In this document: positions 1 to 10,041 of the stretch, in pieces | Position numbering within the stretch: position 1 is the stretch's first letter | Layout: every line of letters begins with the position of its first letter | Assembly (NCBI GenBank): GCA_040954595.2 | Contig: CM082584.2 | Coordinates: 5,890,001-5,954,000, forward strand | Reading direction: 5' to 3' | DNA: 64,000 nt | From: Balanoglossus misakiensis | Taxonomy: Eukaryota; Hemichordata | Notes under the pieces: generated by a model | Databases searched by the model: none | What the model was told of the DNA's origin: nothing | The model's input: the letters and a program-made list of their open reading frames with translations, nothing else | Program-made: the position numbers and the translations under genes

Positions 1-2728
1 AGTAAAATATCATTTCCTAAAAATCAAACTTTGGAATCTTCGATGTCTTGATCACCAAAGGGGAACCACACCCCCGAAAAAAATGGTCCCGCCCTATAGA
101 GTTAGACATCCCTATTTCGACGACGGGTGAAGCGGTGATTGTATGAATTGAAAATAGGCAGATGGGTAGACTTGAAAACATGAAAGTGCCTCCTTTGTTT
201 CTATCTCTCCACCACTCAATCGGTTACAACTGGAAATCCCGAAATCCTTGAGTAGACGGATAAATGGACCCCATACCATGCCAAACACCCAAAATACAAT
301 TTGTAGCCTTGCTTTAGTAGTTTTTAAGGGCAAACTTGCGGCCAGGCCTGTTACAAATACATCGATCGATACATAAGCTTACAACTTGGTATTGGTCATT
401 TCACCGAATGGGGGAACGAATGTACGTCGGTTAGGTCTTACCTATAGATAACCTGATAAGTTGCGAAATGAAATTGTTTCATGAACTGTTTTTTTTTTTG
501 CAGGTTACCGCCAGTCTACGCGTATGCCTTTCCTTCTTGGCTGCTCCAATGGAGCCGATATGCTCCCCGAATATTTTCAAAACTTCTATCCCTTGCAAAA
601 GGACATATTACTAGCAAGCTAACTTGTGACTTACATCAGGACAAGACTGAAACAAAGTTTGGACCAGTCTGTGTTTATCAAAACTATTCGTCAGACGAAT
701 ACACCGTGAAGGTACAGAACACCTCAACAGGCAGACCGGCGCACCATTAAAACAAGAGACGCGCGCAAACAAATGACAATATGGTCATCAAAGCTTTTAG
801 TATCGAGATATTTACGATCTTACTTTGAAATGCAGGTGTGAAAAAAAACAAGTCCTATTTATGGGCGGGGAAAGGATAGCTGAAGGCAGATAATACGTAC
901 AATGGTTTCTTAGTTGTAGGCTGGTTACACACCCAAACTTGCATTGTTGAGTCAATCCAATTAATCGTATTATGCTCCCCCGAGGTGGAGATTTTTTCAA
1001 ACAGAAAACATAAAAACATCATTCACGCTCTCAGCCTGAAGAATACAAAGATATTAAGCGGAAAGTTTGTTTTCCGTGCGATAAAATGGCAGGGTCAACG
1101 CTTGCTGCAAACGGGGGAATTGTGGGAACGTTTTACCTTCGAGTTGTCAATTCCACCCATCCGTGATTAAATTGTCGCCATGGTTCAACATTGTCATCAA
1201 ACAAAATCACGATAACATTTGCACAACGTCCTGTCACTTGTTTACTGCACTTTCAATAGCAATTGTTGGCTCCTGACATTTAAAAAATCTAGTGTTCTTG
1301 GAGTAACCACCGGATTGACGTGTATAATCTGCGTATAAATATGAGTGTGCTATAAATGCCCGCGGAAGCGTCTTGTTGGTTGATCACAAAATTGAATAAA
1401 GTTGTTTAACACACAGTCTACTGGTGGAAAACGGGACAAGAGATAGATTTCTGTCTAATTGTACTTAATCGTCACTTATTTTGTCGTGCGTGCATTCATA
1501 TAGTCCAAAGCTATCGTCACTGCCGGGGCAGTGGTTATTTTTTCACTTTCCTGATGAAAACAATAATAACGTAGTCACCCCAAACTTTCAAGTTGAGAAG
1601 ACAGCCACGCACGGCCCTGGAGTGTCTCTGACAACTCGTGGGCGTCCGCGCGCCCACGCGTCTGCGTGTGGTTAGTGTGGAAGCGTCAAGTGTGATGGGA
1701 TGTTTGTGAACTTGTTTCTTCCCACTCATTTCTACTTTTGTCGTTTTTATGACATACTGCATATATATAGCTTGGACAAACATCAATCTAACTGTCTAGT
1801 AAAATATTGGCACATTCAGAGGATTGAAGTCGACAGGCCGCAAAGTGGCGCCCCAAGTTGAAGAATCTGACGAGCCAATATGCGCCCTCAACGACACAAT
1901 CGAATACTCCCGGTATTTGTTTATGACCGTGACGCGTTTCTAACTATCCATGATCAAAATTATGTCACTCATCACCTCAAAATTTGTTGAAGTCATAACA
2001 AAAACATACGCGAACCTTAAGTTCATGGAGTTTTCCATTTGGTTCACAGCTCACACAGCTGCAACAAGTGGACAATTTCCCTACATGCTTTGAGGTGTCC
2101 AAGCACTGTCCCATGCATATCCTTTTATCATATACGCCCGCATAAAAAAATAGTTCCTCCGACTTGTGGATTATTAGAAACGTTTACAAATCTTTTAATA
2201 CGTAAATATTGCAACTTTGCATTTTTGCTTGCTTACAAAATATATTAATTTCTTTTGGGTTGTGTGTCAATTGCTCGCATATTTTAGAAAAGTTAAGCGT
2301 AGTAATATGAAAACCGTGATAGTAATAGTGAAGCGGCCGTCCATGTGCGGCAAGCATTGAAAATTCAACGGATGCATTACAATTCCTAGCACTGGCTTTC
2401 ACGGTGTACCCTGCCGACTCGACCAGCCGTCCTCGATGATCTCATACTCATCATGTCGACCTTTCAATAAACTGCAGGTTTAGAAGATTTGTACAATTTG
2501 TAATATGCTGAAACGTTTGCCCACTAAACAGTATCGTACCTGCAGGCAATAAATTAAAGTTAAATGATCACATCGACAGCGAAGAATTAATTGACACACA
2601 AGTTTCCTTGGTACATGTTCTTTATTGCAAATATTTTGACTTGGGACAGAACTTTTCTACCAAGGTGAGAGACCTATATCTACTTAACTACAGACGGTGA
2701 CAACTGAAAAAAGGCAAAACGTACAAAA
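1..2728. other. Stretch without a recognisable gene
   Basis: No conserved domain was recognised on either strand. The best coding hint is a plus-strand open frame ending at 750, preceded at about 500 by a T-rich tract and CAG that could be a splice acceptor, so a terminal exon is possible. No family resemblance was seen, and a second frame in the same place looks about as protein-like. A possible AATAAA polyadenylation signal lies near 1395. The rest is unremarkable AT-rich sequence. Confidence 0.5.
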
Positions 2729-2818
2729 CTCATATAAATCAAAATTACAATAAACATCAGGAGTGGGTGGGTTGGGCAAATGCCTTGTCTGCTAAGCTAC
2801 ACGCAGTATGTTGTGGCT

Positions 2819-3129
2819 TGTGACGTACTTTACGTCTGGGGTGGATTTATGAACAAGGTTCTGGGGGATGGCAGGGGAAATTACAGGAGCGGGACGCAGC
2901 TGTACAACCTTTAAACAGCTTTATTGAAGGTCACTCAAGAAGAAGTGATTACACAAGCACAAAACGCCAGCCAAAAAGTAGCAAATTTTGTTTTGGTGGG
3001 AAAGATATGTCATTGGGTGATTAACTAGGCCTCTGATTGGGCTAAAATACTCAGCTCTGATTGGCTCAAAGTATCCGAGCTGTGATCCTCAGAATGACTC
3101 ATGGTCAGAGTTTTTAGCATCTCCGATAT
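2819..3129 (-). repeat. 3' LTR of the BEL/Pao element
   Basis: The left-hand copy is the 3' LTR because the element reads leftwards. On the plus strand it starts TGTGACGTAC and ends CTCCGATAT. It is identical by eye to the copy at 8589-8899 and differs only in what follows it (internal sequence here, host DNA there). Confidence 0.92.
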
Positions 3130-3259
3130 TCTCCCGGGCCGCGAAAGTTAACAAGAAATCAAGAATAAACTAGAAAACTCTGAAATACATGCAAACTAGA
3201 AAAATCAGATTGTCTATTGTTCGATTGTCATTGAAACACAGACAATGTCAATGTCCACT

Positions 3260-6200
3260 TCATGTCGATACGGAGCGCGAGTTCACTTCCAGCGGGAAGA
3301 GTTTGCTCACTGGCCTTGTGGTGTGTCCCTTGGCGGTTCTGATTTCCGCTGATCGGACTAGGTTGTCGCGTCCGTAGTTCAATCGTTCCACCGTAGCCAA
3401 GGTCCATTCCAGGCGTCGTTTGATGTCTTCATGTACAAGGACCACGTCCCCAACCTGTATCTTGTTGCCGGGACTCCCTATTGGCGAGTGGTTTTCACGT
3501 AGCGCGGGCAAATATTCCGATACCCATCGTCGCCAAAATCGCGTCTGGAGCGTAGTCATCAGAGTGTAGCGCTTGTTTAGATCGCTATGGTTACCGTAGG
3601 TCGGGTCGGTGAGTTCATCGTCTTCGACGGTGAGATATGGTACCGTTGTCAAGGGGCGTCCGTGTAATAAATGAGCGGGCGTCAACGGCACGGCGTCTTC
3701 AGCATCCGAAGAAACATATGTGATCGGTCGGTCGTTTATTACGGCCTCAACTTCGGTCAGCAAGGTATACAGTTCATTGAATGTCACGTAGGCGCGTCCT
3801 AAGACCTTCTTTATTGTGGTCTTAGTTATTCCGATTAGCCGTTCCCAGAATCCCCCGAACCAAGGGGCTCGTTTCGGGATGAAGTTCCACTGGCAGCGTC
3901 TGTTGGCGAGATGAGCCTTCACTTCGGGCGCGTCGAATAAACGGCGTAGTTCGGCGGCCGCGGACACGAAGTTAGACGCGTTATCTGATATCATTTTGCT
4001 CGGTAGCGAGCGTCTTGCAGCGAAACGGCGGAATGCTTGTAGAAAGCTATTCGCGGACAAGTCGTCAACAAGTTCCAAATGCACGGCGCGTGTAACAGCG
4101 CAGGTGAACAGGCAGACATACACCTTTTTCTCTCGTACAGGTTTGGGCGATTTGATGTACAACGCTCCGGTGAAGTCAACTCCGGTTACGTTGAAAGGCG
4201 GGGCTGTTTTCACACGATCTGCTTGTAGCGGTGCTTGTCTTGGGTAGCTGTAGGCGTGCCCGTTGATTTTGCGGCATGTGACACACTTACTCAGTAGAGC
4301 TCTCACGGTACGGCGTATTCTCGGTATCCAGAATTTCTGCCGTAAATGAGCTACAGTCGATTGTACTCCGGCGTGAAGTAAACGCGAATGCGCGTCGCGA
4401 ATGACGAGTTCCGTGAATCGATGGTTTCGCGGTAGCAGAATTGGGAATTTGGCGTCGAAGCCAATTGGCGCGTTATGTAGTCTGCTATCACATCTTGTGA
4501 TGTCTCTGTCATCGGTGAAAAGTTTCAGCGGCTTCGTCAGAGCGGCTCGTTGTCCTGTTTCGCCGAAAGTCTGTTTTTGGGTGTCCTTGATCCATGTGTT
4601 TTCGGCATGTTGTATTTCCTCAGCTGTGAGGGGACCGAATTTCCGAGTGCTGTTCCGTTTTATGTTCGAAACGAATCGTAGCACTTGTGCGGTGACACGG
4701 AGAAGTTTGTTCAACGTGCTGAACCGATTCGCGTCAATCACTTGTTGTATTCCGGTTGTCTGGGGTTTAGCGGTCAAACAGTCCGCGAGTTTTTCATCTT
4801 GAAGTCTCGTCTCGAGGGGGTTACTCGCGGGGAGAAGTTCCGATTCATTCACCGTCGATACCGGTGCGTGGTGAATCGCGCTGTCGAACACTTCACTTAT
4901 AGGCCAGTCGCCTTGTTTCAGCCAAGGTGGGCCGTTCCACCAAAGGCCAGACTCACGTAGATTAGCGATAGAAATCCCGCGGGTCAGCAAATCTGCCGGA
5001 TTGTCTCCCGTGGGACAGTATTTCGCTGTGCAGGAAATCGCGTTTATTTCTCTTACACGATTGGCAACGAAGATCGGAAGTTTCTTGTCGCTGTTCAACC
5101 AATGTAGGACTATTTGACTATCAGACCACAGAATTTTCTCTGTGATGCGGATTTTGCCTTGTAGGGAGTTTGAGACGAATTGCAACAGCCTTGCACCGAT
5201 CAAGGCGGCCATCAGTTCGAGGCGCGGGAGAGTGAACTCTTTGAGAGGTGCCACGCGATTCTTTGCCATGACAACCGCGGTTTGATTGGCATGTCGTAAG
5301 TAGGCGACGGCTCCATAGGCCTTCATGCTGGAGTCGGCGAACACGTGGAGCTCATAGTTTTGATTGACAGGCGAGTTGTCAAAATATCGGCGATTGAGTT
5401 TCAACGTGGTCGTTTCGCGTATTTCTCTTGCGATGTCTGTCCACTGTTTATTGAGTTCGTTTTCTAGCGGTTCGTCCCAGGCGAGACCTTTTATCCACAG
5501 TTGCTGTATAAACAGTTTCGCCTTAATGAGAACTGGCGAAAGATACCCCAGAGGGTCGTATAAGCTGGCAGTGGTTCGAACCACTTCACGTTTCGTAGTG
5601 AGATTGTCCGGTGTTTGGAGATTCTTCTTCGCGTAGGCGAGTTCGTCGGTTTCGGTTAACCAGCGAAGTCCTAGTGTGTTCACGTCAGTAGCGCGTTCGA
5701 GTTTATCATCCTTTGCAGCAAGTGCGCGAACATCTTCACAGTTACTCGACCAACTTCGTAGATTGAATCCGCAAGATTCTAACAGACGGTTTGACTCTCT
5801 GTAGTAGCCAACTGCTTCGCTCGGGCTGTCAGCTCCGCTGAGTATGTTGTCAACGTAGATATTATTTTTGAGATCGATGGAAGTTGGCGTGGATTGAGCG
5901 GACTCGAGATGGGTTTTCACGACTGCGTTTAAAATGAATGGCGAGCAAACTGCGCCGAATAGAACTACTTTGAAGCGATATGTTTTGAAGTCGCTTTCCG
6001 GGTCTGTCGGATCAGACAACCACAAAAACTTCGTAAATTGACGATCGCTTTCGTCAAGTCGGACATGCAGAAAAGCCTTTTCTATGTCACTCGTAAGGGC
6101 AAAGCGGTTTGCGCGAAACCGAAGTAGAATTTGTGTGAGGTCGTTGAGCAGAGGCGGGCCGGTTTGCAGGCAGTCATTCAAACTCGGTGTGTCGGTAGAT

Positions 6201-8557
6201 TGCCTGCAACTACAATCATACACGATTCTGATTGGCGTAGTGGCTGAATCTTTTTTCACGGGGCGATGGGGCAAGTAGTGACCGGTGCGGCGCGTGTCCA
6301 TGTCGCCTGGTACTTCTTCGATGAAATCTCGCGATTCTTGATCAGAAATGATTTTGTCATACGCTTTCAGAATGTCCGGTGAAAGCCTACGCGCCATAGA
6401 ACGCGTGCGATTATCAGTGACCCCGTAGTTAACGGGTAGTGGCGGGTGGTTGGACTTCCATGGCAACTTCGCGATATATGTGCCATTTTCGATGCGCAAA
6501 TGTGTGTCTCTGTAATCTTCAAAGGTATTGTTATCCATAGCAGCAGATTGCGAATCGTCTTGAATACCGATTGTCTCGAGGTTCCAATAATTTTGGAGTT
6601 GAATCTCTTCGTCGTGCGTGTTTGAGAGAACATGAAAAATCGTAGCATCGCTATCGGACGATTTTGTCTTGTGAACGGGACCGGACAGTAGGTAACCGAA
6701 TTTCGAGCGTACAGCGGTTGGGCCTGAGCCACGAATAACTCGATCTTCGACAAAATCCCAGTAGTAGTCCGCGCCTATTAACACGGAAATCTCGAACGAA
6801 TCGGTGTTCGATACCGGGTAAGCAAAGTTTAGTCCGCGTAGGTGAGGCAAGTCAGCAACTGGTTGCTTGACAAAGTTTTTCATTCGCGTCGAAATCTGCG
6901 GAATGATGAGAACGTTTATCTCTTTCTTTTCGCCGGAAAGCGTGTGCAATGCAATGGTCGCTGCATTGATCGATCTTTGTCGCGGATATTTGTCACCGAA
7001 GGAAGTCAGTCTAATGACCTCGGTACCGGTCGGTTCTAAACCGAGTCTTGTCGCGAAATCTTGGGTCACGAATGAACGCGTCGCGCCTTCGTCGAATAAC
7101 ACTGTGGCGTCAATTGTCGTTTGAAATTTCGTAGAGACTGGAACGACCGCGGTTTTCAGGAGAATTGGTCCGTTTCTCGCTTTCTCGCGACTCGAGTTCT
7201 CAGTACGGGCGAACTGAACGTGTGTAGCGGAAGGAGTGCGCGCGTCTTCCGTCGGGGTTTTCGAACTGTCCGAAGCTCGATCAGTATGAAGCGAGGTATG
7301 ATGCTTTCTGTTGCATGAACGGCAACTGAATCTCGATTTGCAATCGTGTACTCGATGCCTGCCGAGGCAGTTAAAACAGAGTTTGTCGCGTTTGACGATG
7401 TCAAGACGTTTCTTCTTATCGGTAATGGTTGTGCATTCATTGGCAAAATGTTGCCCTTTGCAAAACGCACACGATTTCGGTTTATTGACCCTAGCGAAAC
7501 GGGTTGCGGATCTAGTGTGAAACGCGGCGGTCATCGACGGCTTGCATTCGTCGTATGTAGAATCGCTGTCGGATTCAGCGGTGGAGAGGCCAGCTTGAAG
7601 AGCGTCGATTTCTTTGAGAATTGCCTTTCGTAGGTCGCCGAGTTTCCATTCATTATTACCGTGTTCTCGTGCGATTTGTTTGCGAGTGTTACCGGGAAGT
7701 TTTTCCAAGACTATGGGTACGAGTAGATCTCCGTACGCGTCTTCGTTTTTACCGAGAGATTGGAGACCGCGAATATTACTCTCTAGAGTGTCGTAGAAGT
7801 TTCGTAGACTGCTGAGTTCGCCTTCTGGACTCGGCATGTCCCACAGCGATTTCATGTAGGCGCTTATAATCTTGTGTGTTTTGCCATAACGTTCGGTGAG
7901 AAGTTGAAGCGCGTGTGCGTAGTTCGAACTTGTCAATGACAGACCTTCGATCGATCGAGCGGCTTCGCCTTGAAGCTGTGCGCGTAAGTATTGGAATTTC
8001 TGGACGTCTCCCAGATTCTTGTCGTCGTGGACAGCGGATTTGAACGCGTCGTGGAAACTGACCCATTTGAGAATGTCACCCGAAAAGACGGGTAGCTGAA
8101 GTTTCGGCAAACTTGTAGTTTTCCTTTGAATGGAGGGTGCCGCGGAAGTGATTTCTTCGTGGGAAGATCGGTCGGGCGATGTCGCTCGCGAATTTCTGTC
8201 GATGAATCGGCCGATCTTGAGCTTTCTATCGAAAACATGATGCAAGTAGTCGTCGGTTTCCTCGATCACGCCTTCGAGGTCGCCTTCGTCAACGGATTCG
8301 ATGATCTTCAAGTCTAGGGATGCGAGAATGTCGTATTTCGCGTTTATCAGTTCGCGCGTGGTGATGAGGGTATCGAGAGCTTCGATCTTGTCATCGTTCT
8401 CTTCAAATGATGAGATGATATCCTCTGCTTTGTTGAGAAGTCTTGTCATGGATCCACGGTGACCCCTTCGTGTACCTTTCAGCCTGTTGAGCGAGTTTGC
8501 TCCTGGGACCGCCTGAGCGGGTGCTGGATGCTCCTGTTCCTCTGGTTCTGCCATCAT
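3260..8557 (-). CDS. BEL/Pao Gag-Pol polyprotein, intact
   Basis: A single frame of 1765 residues encodes the element's structural and replication proteins. In order: a Gag-like region with the DUF1759-type segment (about 150-290); CCHC-type knuckles near 360 (CAFCKGQHFANEC) and 396 (FNCLGRHRVHDC); an aspartic protease near 486 (FDEGATRSF); reverse transcriptase near 820-905 (TSDIEKAFLHVRL, then YVDN); RNase H near 1075 (FADSSMKAYG); integrase zinc-binding HHCC near 1400; integrase core with Asp near 1462 (GVDFTG), Asp near 1525 (ISDNASNF) and Glu near 1574 (WERLIG); and a C-terminal DUF5641-type tail. YVDN and DEGA are, to my memory, common BEL variants rather than damage. No stop or frameshift interrupts it. 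The start at 8557 gives Met-Met; the second Met is equally possible. Confidence 0.95.
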   Translation of the reverse strand: MMAEPEEQEHPAPAQAVPGANSLNRLKGTRRGHRGSMTRLLNKAEDIISSFEENDDKIEALDTLITTRELINAKYDILASLDLKIIESVDEGDLEGVIEETDDYLHHVFDRKLKIGRFIDRNSRATSPDRSSHEEITSAAPSIQRKTTSLPKLQLPVFSGDILKWVSFHDAFKSAVHDDKNLGDVQKFQYLRAQLQGEAARSIEGLSLTSSNYAHALQLLTERYGKTHKIISAYMKSLWDMPSPEGELSSLRNFYDTLESNIRGLQSLGKNEDAYGDLLVPIVLEKLPGNTRKQIAREHGNNEWKLGDLRKAILKEIDALQAGLSTAESDSDSTYDECKPSMTAAFHTRSATRFARVNKPKSCAFCKGQHFANECTTITDKKKRLDIVKRDKLCFNCLGRHRVHDCKSRFSCRSCNRKHHTSLHTDRASDSSKTPTEDARTPSATHVQFARTENSSREKARNGPILLKTAVVPVSTKFQTTIDATVLFDEGATRSFVTQDFATRLGLEPTGTEVIRLTSFGDKYPRQRSINAATIALHTLSGEKKEINVLIIPQISTRMKNFVKQPVADLPHLRGLNFAYPVSNTDSFEISVLIGADYYWDFVEDRVIRGSGPTAVRSKFGYLLSGPVHKTKSSDSDATIFHVLSNTHDEEIQLQNYWNLETIGIQDDSQSAAMDNNTFEDYRDTHLRIENGTYIAKLPWKSNHPPLPVNYGVTDNRTRSMARRLSPDILKAYDKIISDQESRDFIEEVPGDMDTRRTGHYLPHRPVKKDSATTPIRIVYDCSCRQSTDTPSLNDCLQTGPPLLNDLTQILLRFRANRFALTSDIEKAFLHVRLDESDRQFTKFLWLSDPTDPESDFKTYRFKVVLFGAVCSPFILNAVVKTHLESAQSTPTSIDLKNNIYVDNILSGADSPSEAVGYYRESNRLLESCGFNLRSWSSNCEDVRALAAKDDKLERATDVNTLGLRWLTETDELAYAKKNLQTPDNLTTKREVVRTTASLYDPLGYLSPVLIKAKLFIQQLWIKGLAWDEPLENELNKQWTDIAREIRETTTLKLNRRYFDNSPVNQNYELHVFADSSMKAYGAVAYLRHANQTAVVMAKNRVAPLKEFTLPRLELMAALIGARLLQFVSNSLQGKIRITEKILWSDSQIVLHWLNSDKKLPIFVANRVREINAISCTAKYCPTGDNPADLLTRGISIANLRESGLWWNGPPWLKQGDWPISEVFDSAIHHAPVSTVNESELLPASNPLETRLQDEKLADCLTAKPQTTGIQQVIDANRFSTLNKLLRVTAQVLRFVSNIKRNSTRKFGPLTAEEIQHAENTWIKDTQKQTFGETGQRAALTKPLKLFTDDRDITRCDSRLHNAPIGFDAKFPILLPRNHRFTELVIRDAHSRLLHAGVQSTVAHLRQKFWIPRIRRTVRALLSKCVTCRKINGHAYSYPRQAPLQADRVKTAPPFNVTGVDFTGALYIKSPKPVREKKVYVCLFTCAVTRAVHLELVDDLSANSFLQAFRRFAARRSLPSKMISDNASNFVSAAAELRRLFDAPEVKAHLANRRCQWNFIPKRAPWFGGFWERLIGITKTTIKKVLGRAYVTFNELYTLLTEVEAVINDRPITYVSSDAEDAVPLTPAHLLHGRPLTTVPYLTVEDDELTDPTYGNHSDLNKRYTLMTTLQTRFWRRWVSEYLPALRENHSPIGSPGNKIQVGDVVLVHEDIKRRLEWTLATVERLNYGRDNLVRSAEIRTAKGHTTRPVSKLFPLEVNSRSVST

Positions 8558-8568
8558 TACTGGTAAAT

Positions 8569-8584
8569 CCTGGTCTCGGCACCA
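8569..8584 (-). other. Primer-binding site candidate
   Basis: Read on the minus strand, TGGTGCCGAGACCAGG lies four bases inside the 5' LTR. It starts with TGG, as expected for pairing with a tRNA 3' CCA end. The priming tRNA cannot be named without a tRNA set from the species. Confidence 0.65.
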
Positions 8585-8588
8585 AAAA

Positions 8589-8899
8589 TGTGACGTACTT
8601 TACGTCTGGGGTGGATTTATGAACAAGGTTCTGGGGGATGGCAGGGGAAATTACAGGAGCGGGACGCAGCTGTACAACCTTTAAACAGCTTTATTGAAGG
8701 TCACTCAAGAAGAAGTGATTACACAAGCACAAAACGCCAGCCAAAAAGTAGCAAATTTTGTTTTGGTGGGAAAGATATGTCATTGGGTGATTAACTAGGC
8801 CTCTGATTGGGCTAAAATACTCAGCTCTGATTGGCTCAAAGTATCCGAGCTGTGATCCTCAGAATGACTCATGGTCAGAGTTTTTAGCATCTCCGATAT
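8589..8899 (-). repeat. 5' LTR of the BEL/Pao element
   Basis: The right-hand copy is the 5' LTR and should carry the promoter for the element's minus-strand transcript. It is identical by eye to 2819-3129. The base after the LTR begins the GGCT shared with the left flank. Confidence 0.92.
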
Positions 8900-9267
8900 G
8901 GCTGACAATCAGACCCACTCCATGTCCTCTATAAATACTTGCAGTGAGGCCTGCACTAAAGGTCACATTAGCCTTAACAAATGAGTGGACAGATAAAAGA
9001 TACACAAGTGTCTAAAATTCCATAAACTGCAGGGATTAAACTCATAAAAATCAAAATTACAATAAACATCAGGAGTGGGTGGGTTGGGCAAATGCCTTGT
9101 CTGCTAAGCTACACGCAGTATGTTGTGGCTGACAATCAGACCCACTCCATGTCCTCTATAAATACTTGCAGTGAGGCCTGCACTAAAGGTCACATTAGCC
9201 TTAACAAATGAGTGGACAGATAAAAGATACACCAGTGTCTAAAATTCCATAAACTGCAGGGATTAAA

Positions 9268-10041
9268 ACACACCTGTGACATTTAAACTTGTATAAAAAA
9301 ATGATACCATCCTAAATCACCGGTGCAATATACATAATAATAGGTAAATTTGTATAACAAAACACCTATTAGTACAATATAACATCTTATTTGTAAATTC
9401 ACCCCATTTGGGTTTCTGCAACAATTTTAACAAATCTATGGTAATTCAGACCACCTATCACTTCAGAAATGAAGATTTTTTTTACCAATAATGTGGAAAA
9501 AGTAAAAAAAAATGCACACAAAAATAGAAAATTCATAATATTAGCTCAAAACATACAGGACTGTATGAGGTTGACATAAGGTACATCCACACTAATTTTT
9601 GTTGATGACTTGTATTACAAAAATTAAGTATAACTGTGCGTTCAACTTAAGGCTGGGGTAGTGTGACCAGCTGTACCTGTGAAATGTTTTAAGTGGCTCA
9701 ACATGGGTTCATCTGTCACCACTTTCCATTCACAGCAAAAAATTAATACATGTTCAAATGAGCTCTGATTACTAGTATCACTTCTGTTGTTTCAGCACAT
9801 TGTTGAAATTCTGACTTTTTCTGTTCTCATGAGAACAGTGAAAAATAATTTTGGTCAACAATGAAGATAGTAGCTATTTTTCAAAGTACCGTAGAAGGGT
9901 ACACATTCTGATAGGCGGGTTGACGAAGTAATGAAGGAATGTGTGAGAATGGGCTTTTTTGTTTGGCAGTACAACTGGCTATCCAGATTTTTGACTGTTT
10001 CCCTTGTTGATGCTAATCTGCCAACTCCGATTATGGGAATC
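9268..10041. other. Non-coding stretch downstream of the FYVE-protease gene
   Basis: AT-rich sequence with no conserved open frame. It lies 3' of the minus-strand FYVE-protease stop at 10042 and probably includes that gene's 3' UTR. Nothing else was seen. Confidence 0.5.

Larger units (their letters stand above)
2819..8899 (-). mobile_element. Full-length BEL/Pao LTR retrotransposon
   Basis: Two direct repeats of about 311 bp (2819-3129 and 8589-8899) bound a single gag-pol frame on the minus strand. The repeats are identical by eye. The flanks carry TGGCT on both sides (2814-2818 and 8899-8903), a 4-5 bp target duplication as usual for BEL/Pao; the exact LTR edge is ambiguous by one base. 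A primer-binding-site candidate adjoins the right LTR, and a short purine-rich stretch (about 3130-3137, read on the minus strand) adjoins the left one. Identical LTRs plus an unbroken 1765-codon frame indicate a very recent insertion that may still be mobile. Confidence 0.95.
2729..9267. repeat. 231-bp tandem duplication, first copy split by a BEL/Pao element
   Basis: Unit 1 is 2729-2818 plus 8904-9040; unit 2 is 9041-9267 and uninterrupted. The two are nearly identical; I saw one mismatch in the left part (near 2734) and one in the right part (near 9005). Unit 2 keeps the unoccupied target site at 9126-9130 (TGGCT). This explains why the sequences flanking the retrotransposon recur just downstream. 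No coding potential was seen in the unit. Confidence 0.9.

Noticed and set aside
3991-8066. Many open frames on both strands inside the BEL/Pao element
   Set aside because: They are shadows of the single 1765-codon Gag-Pol frame, which alone carries the conserved motifs.
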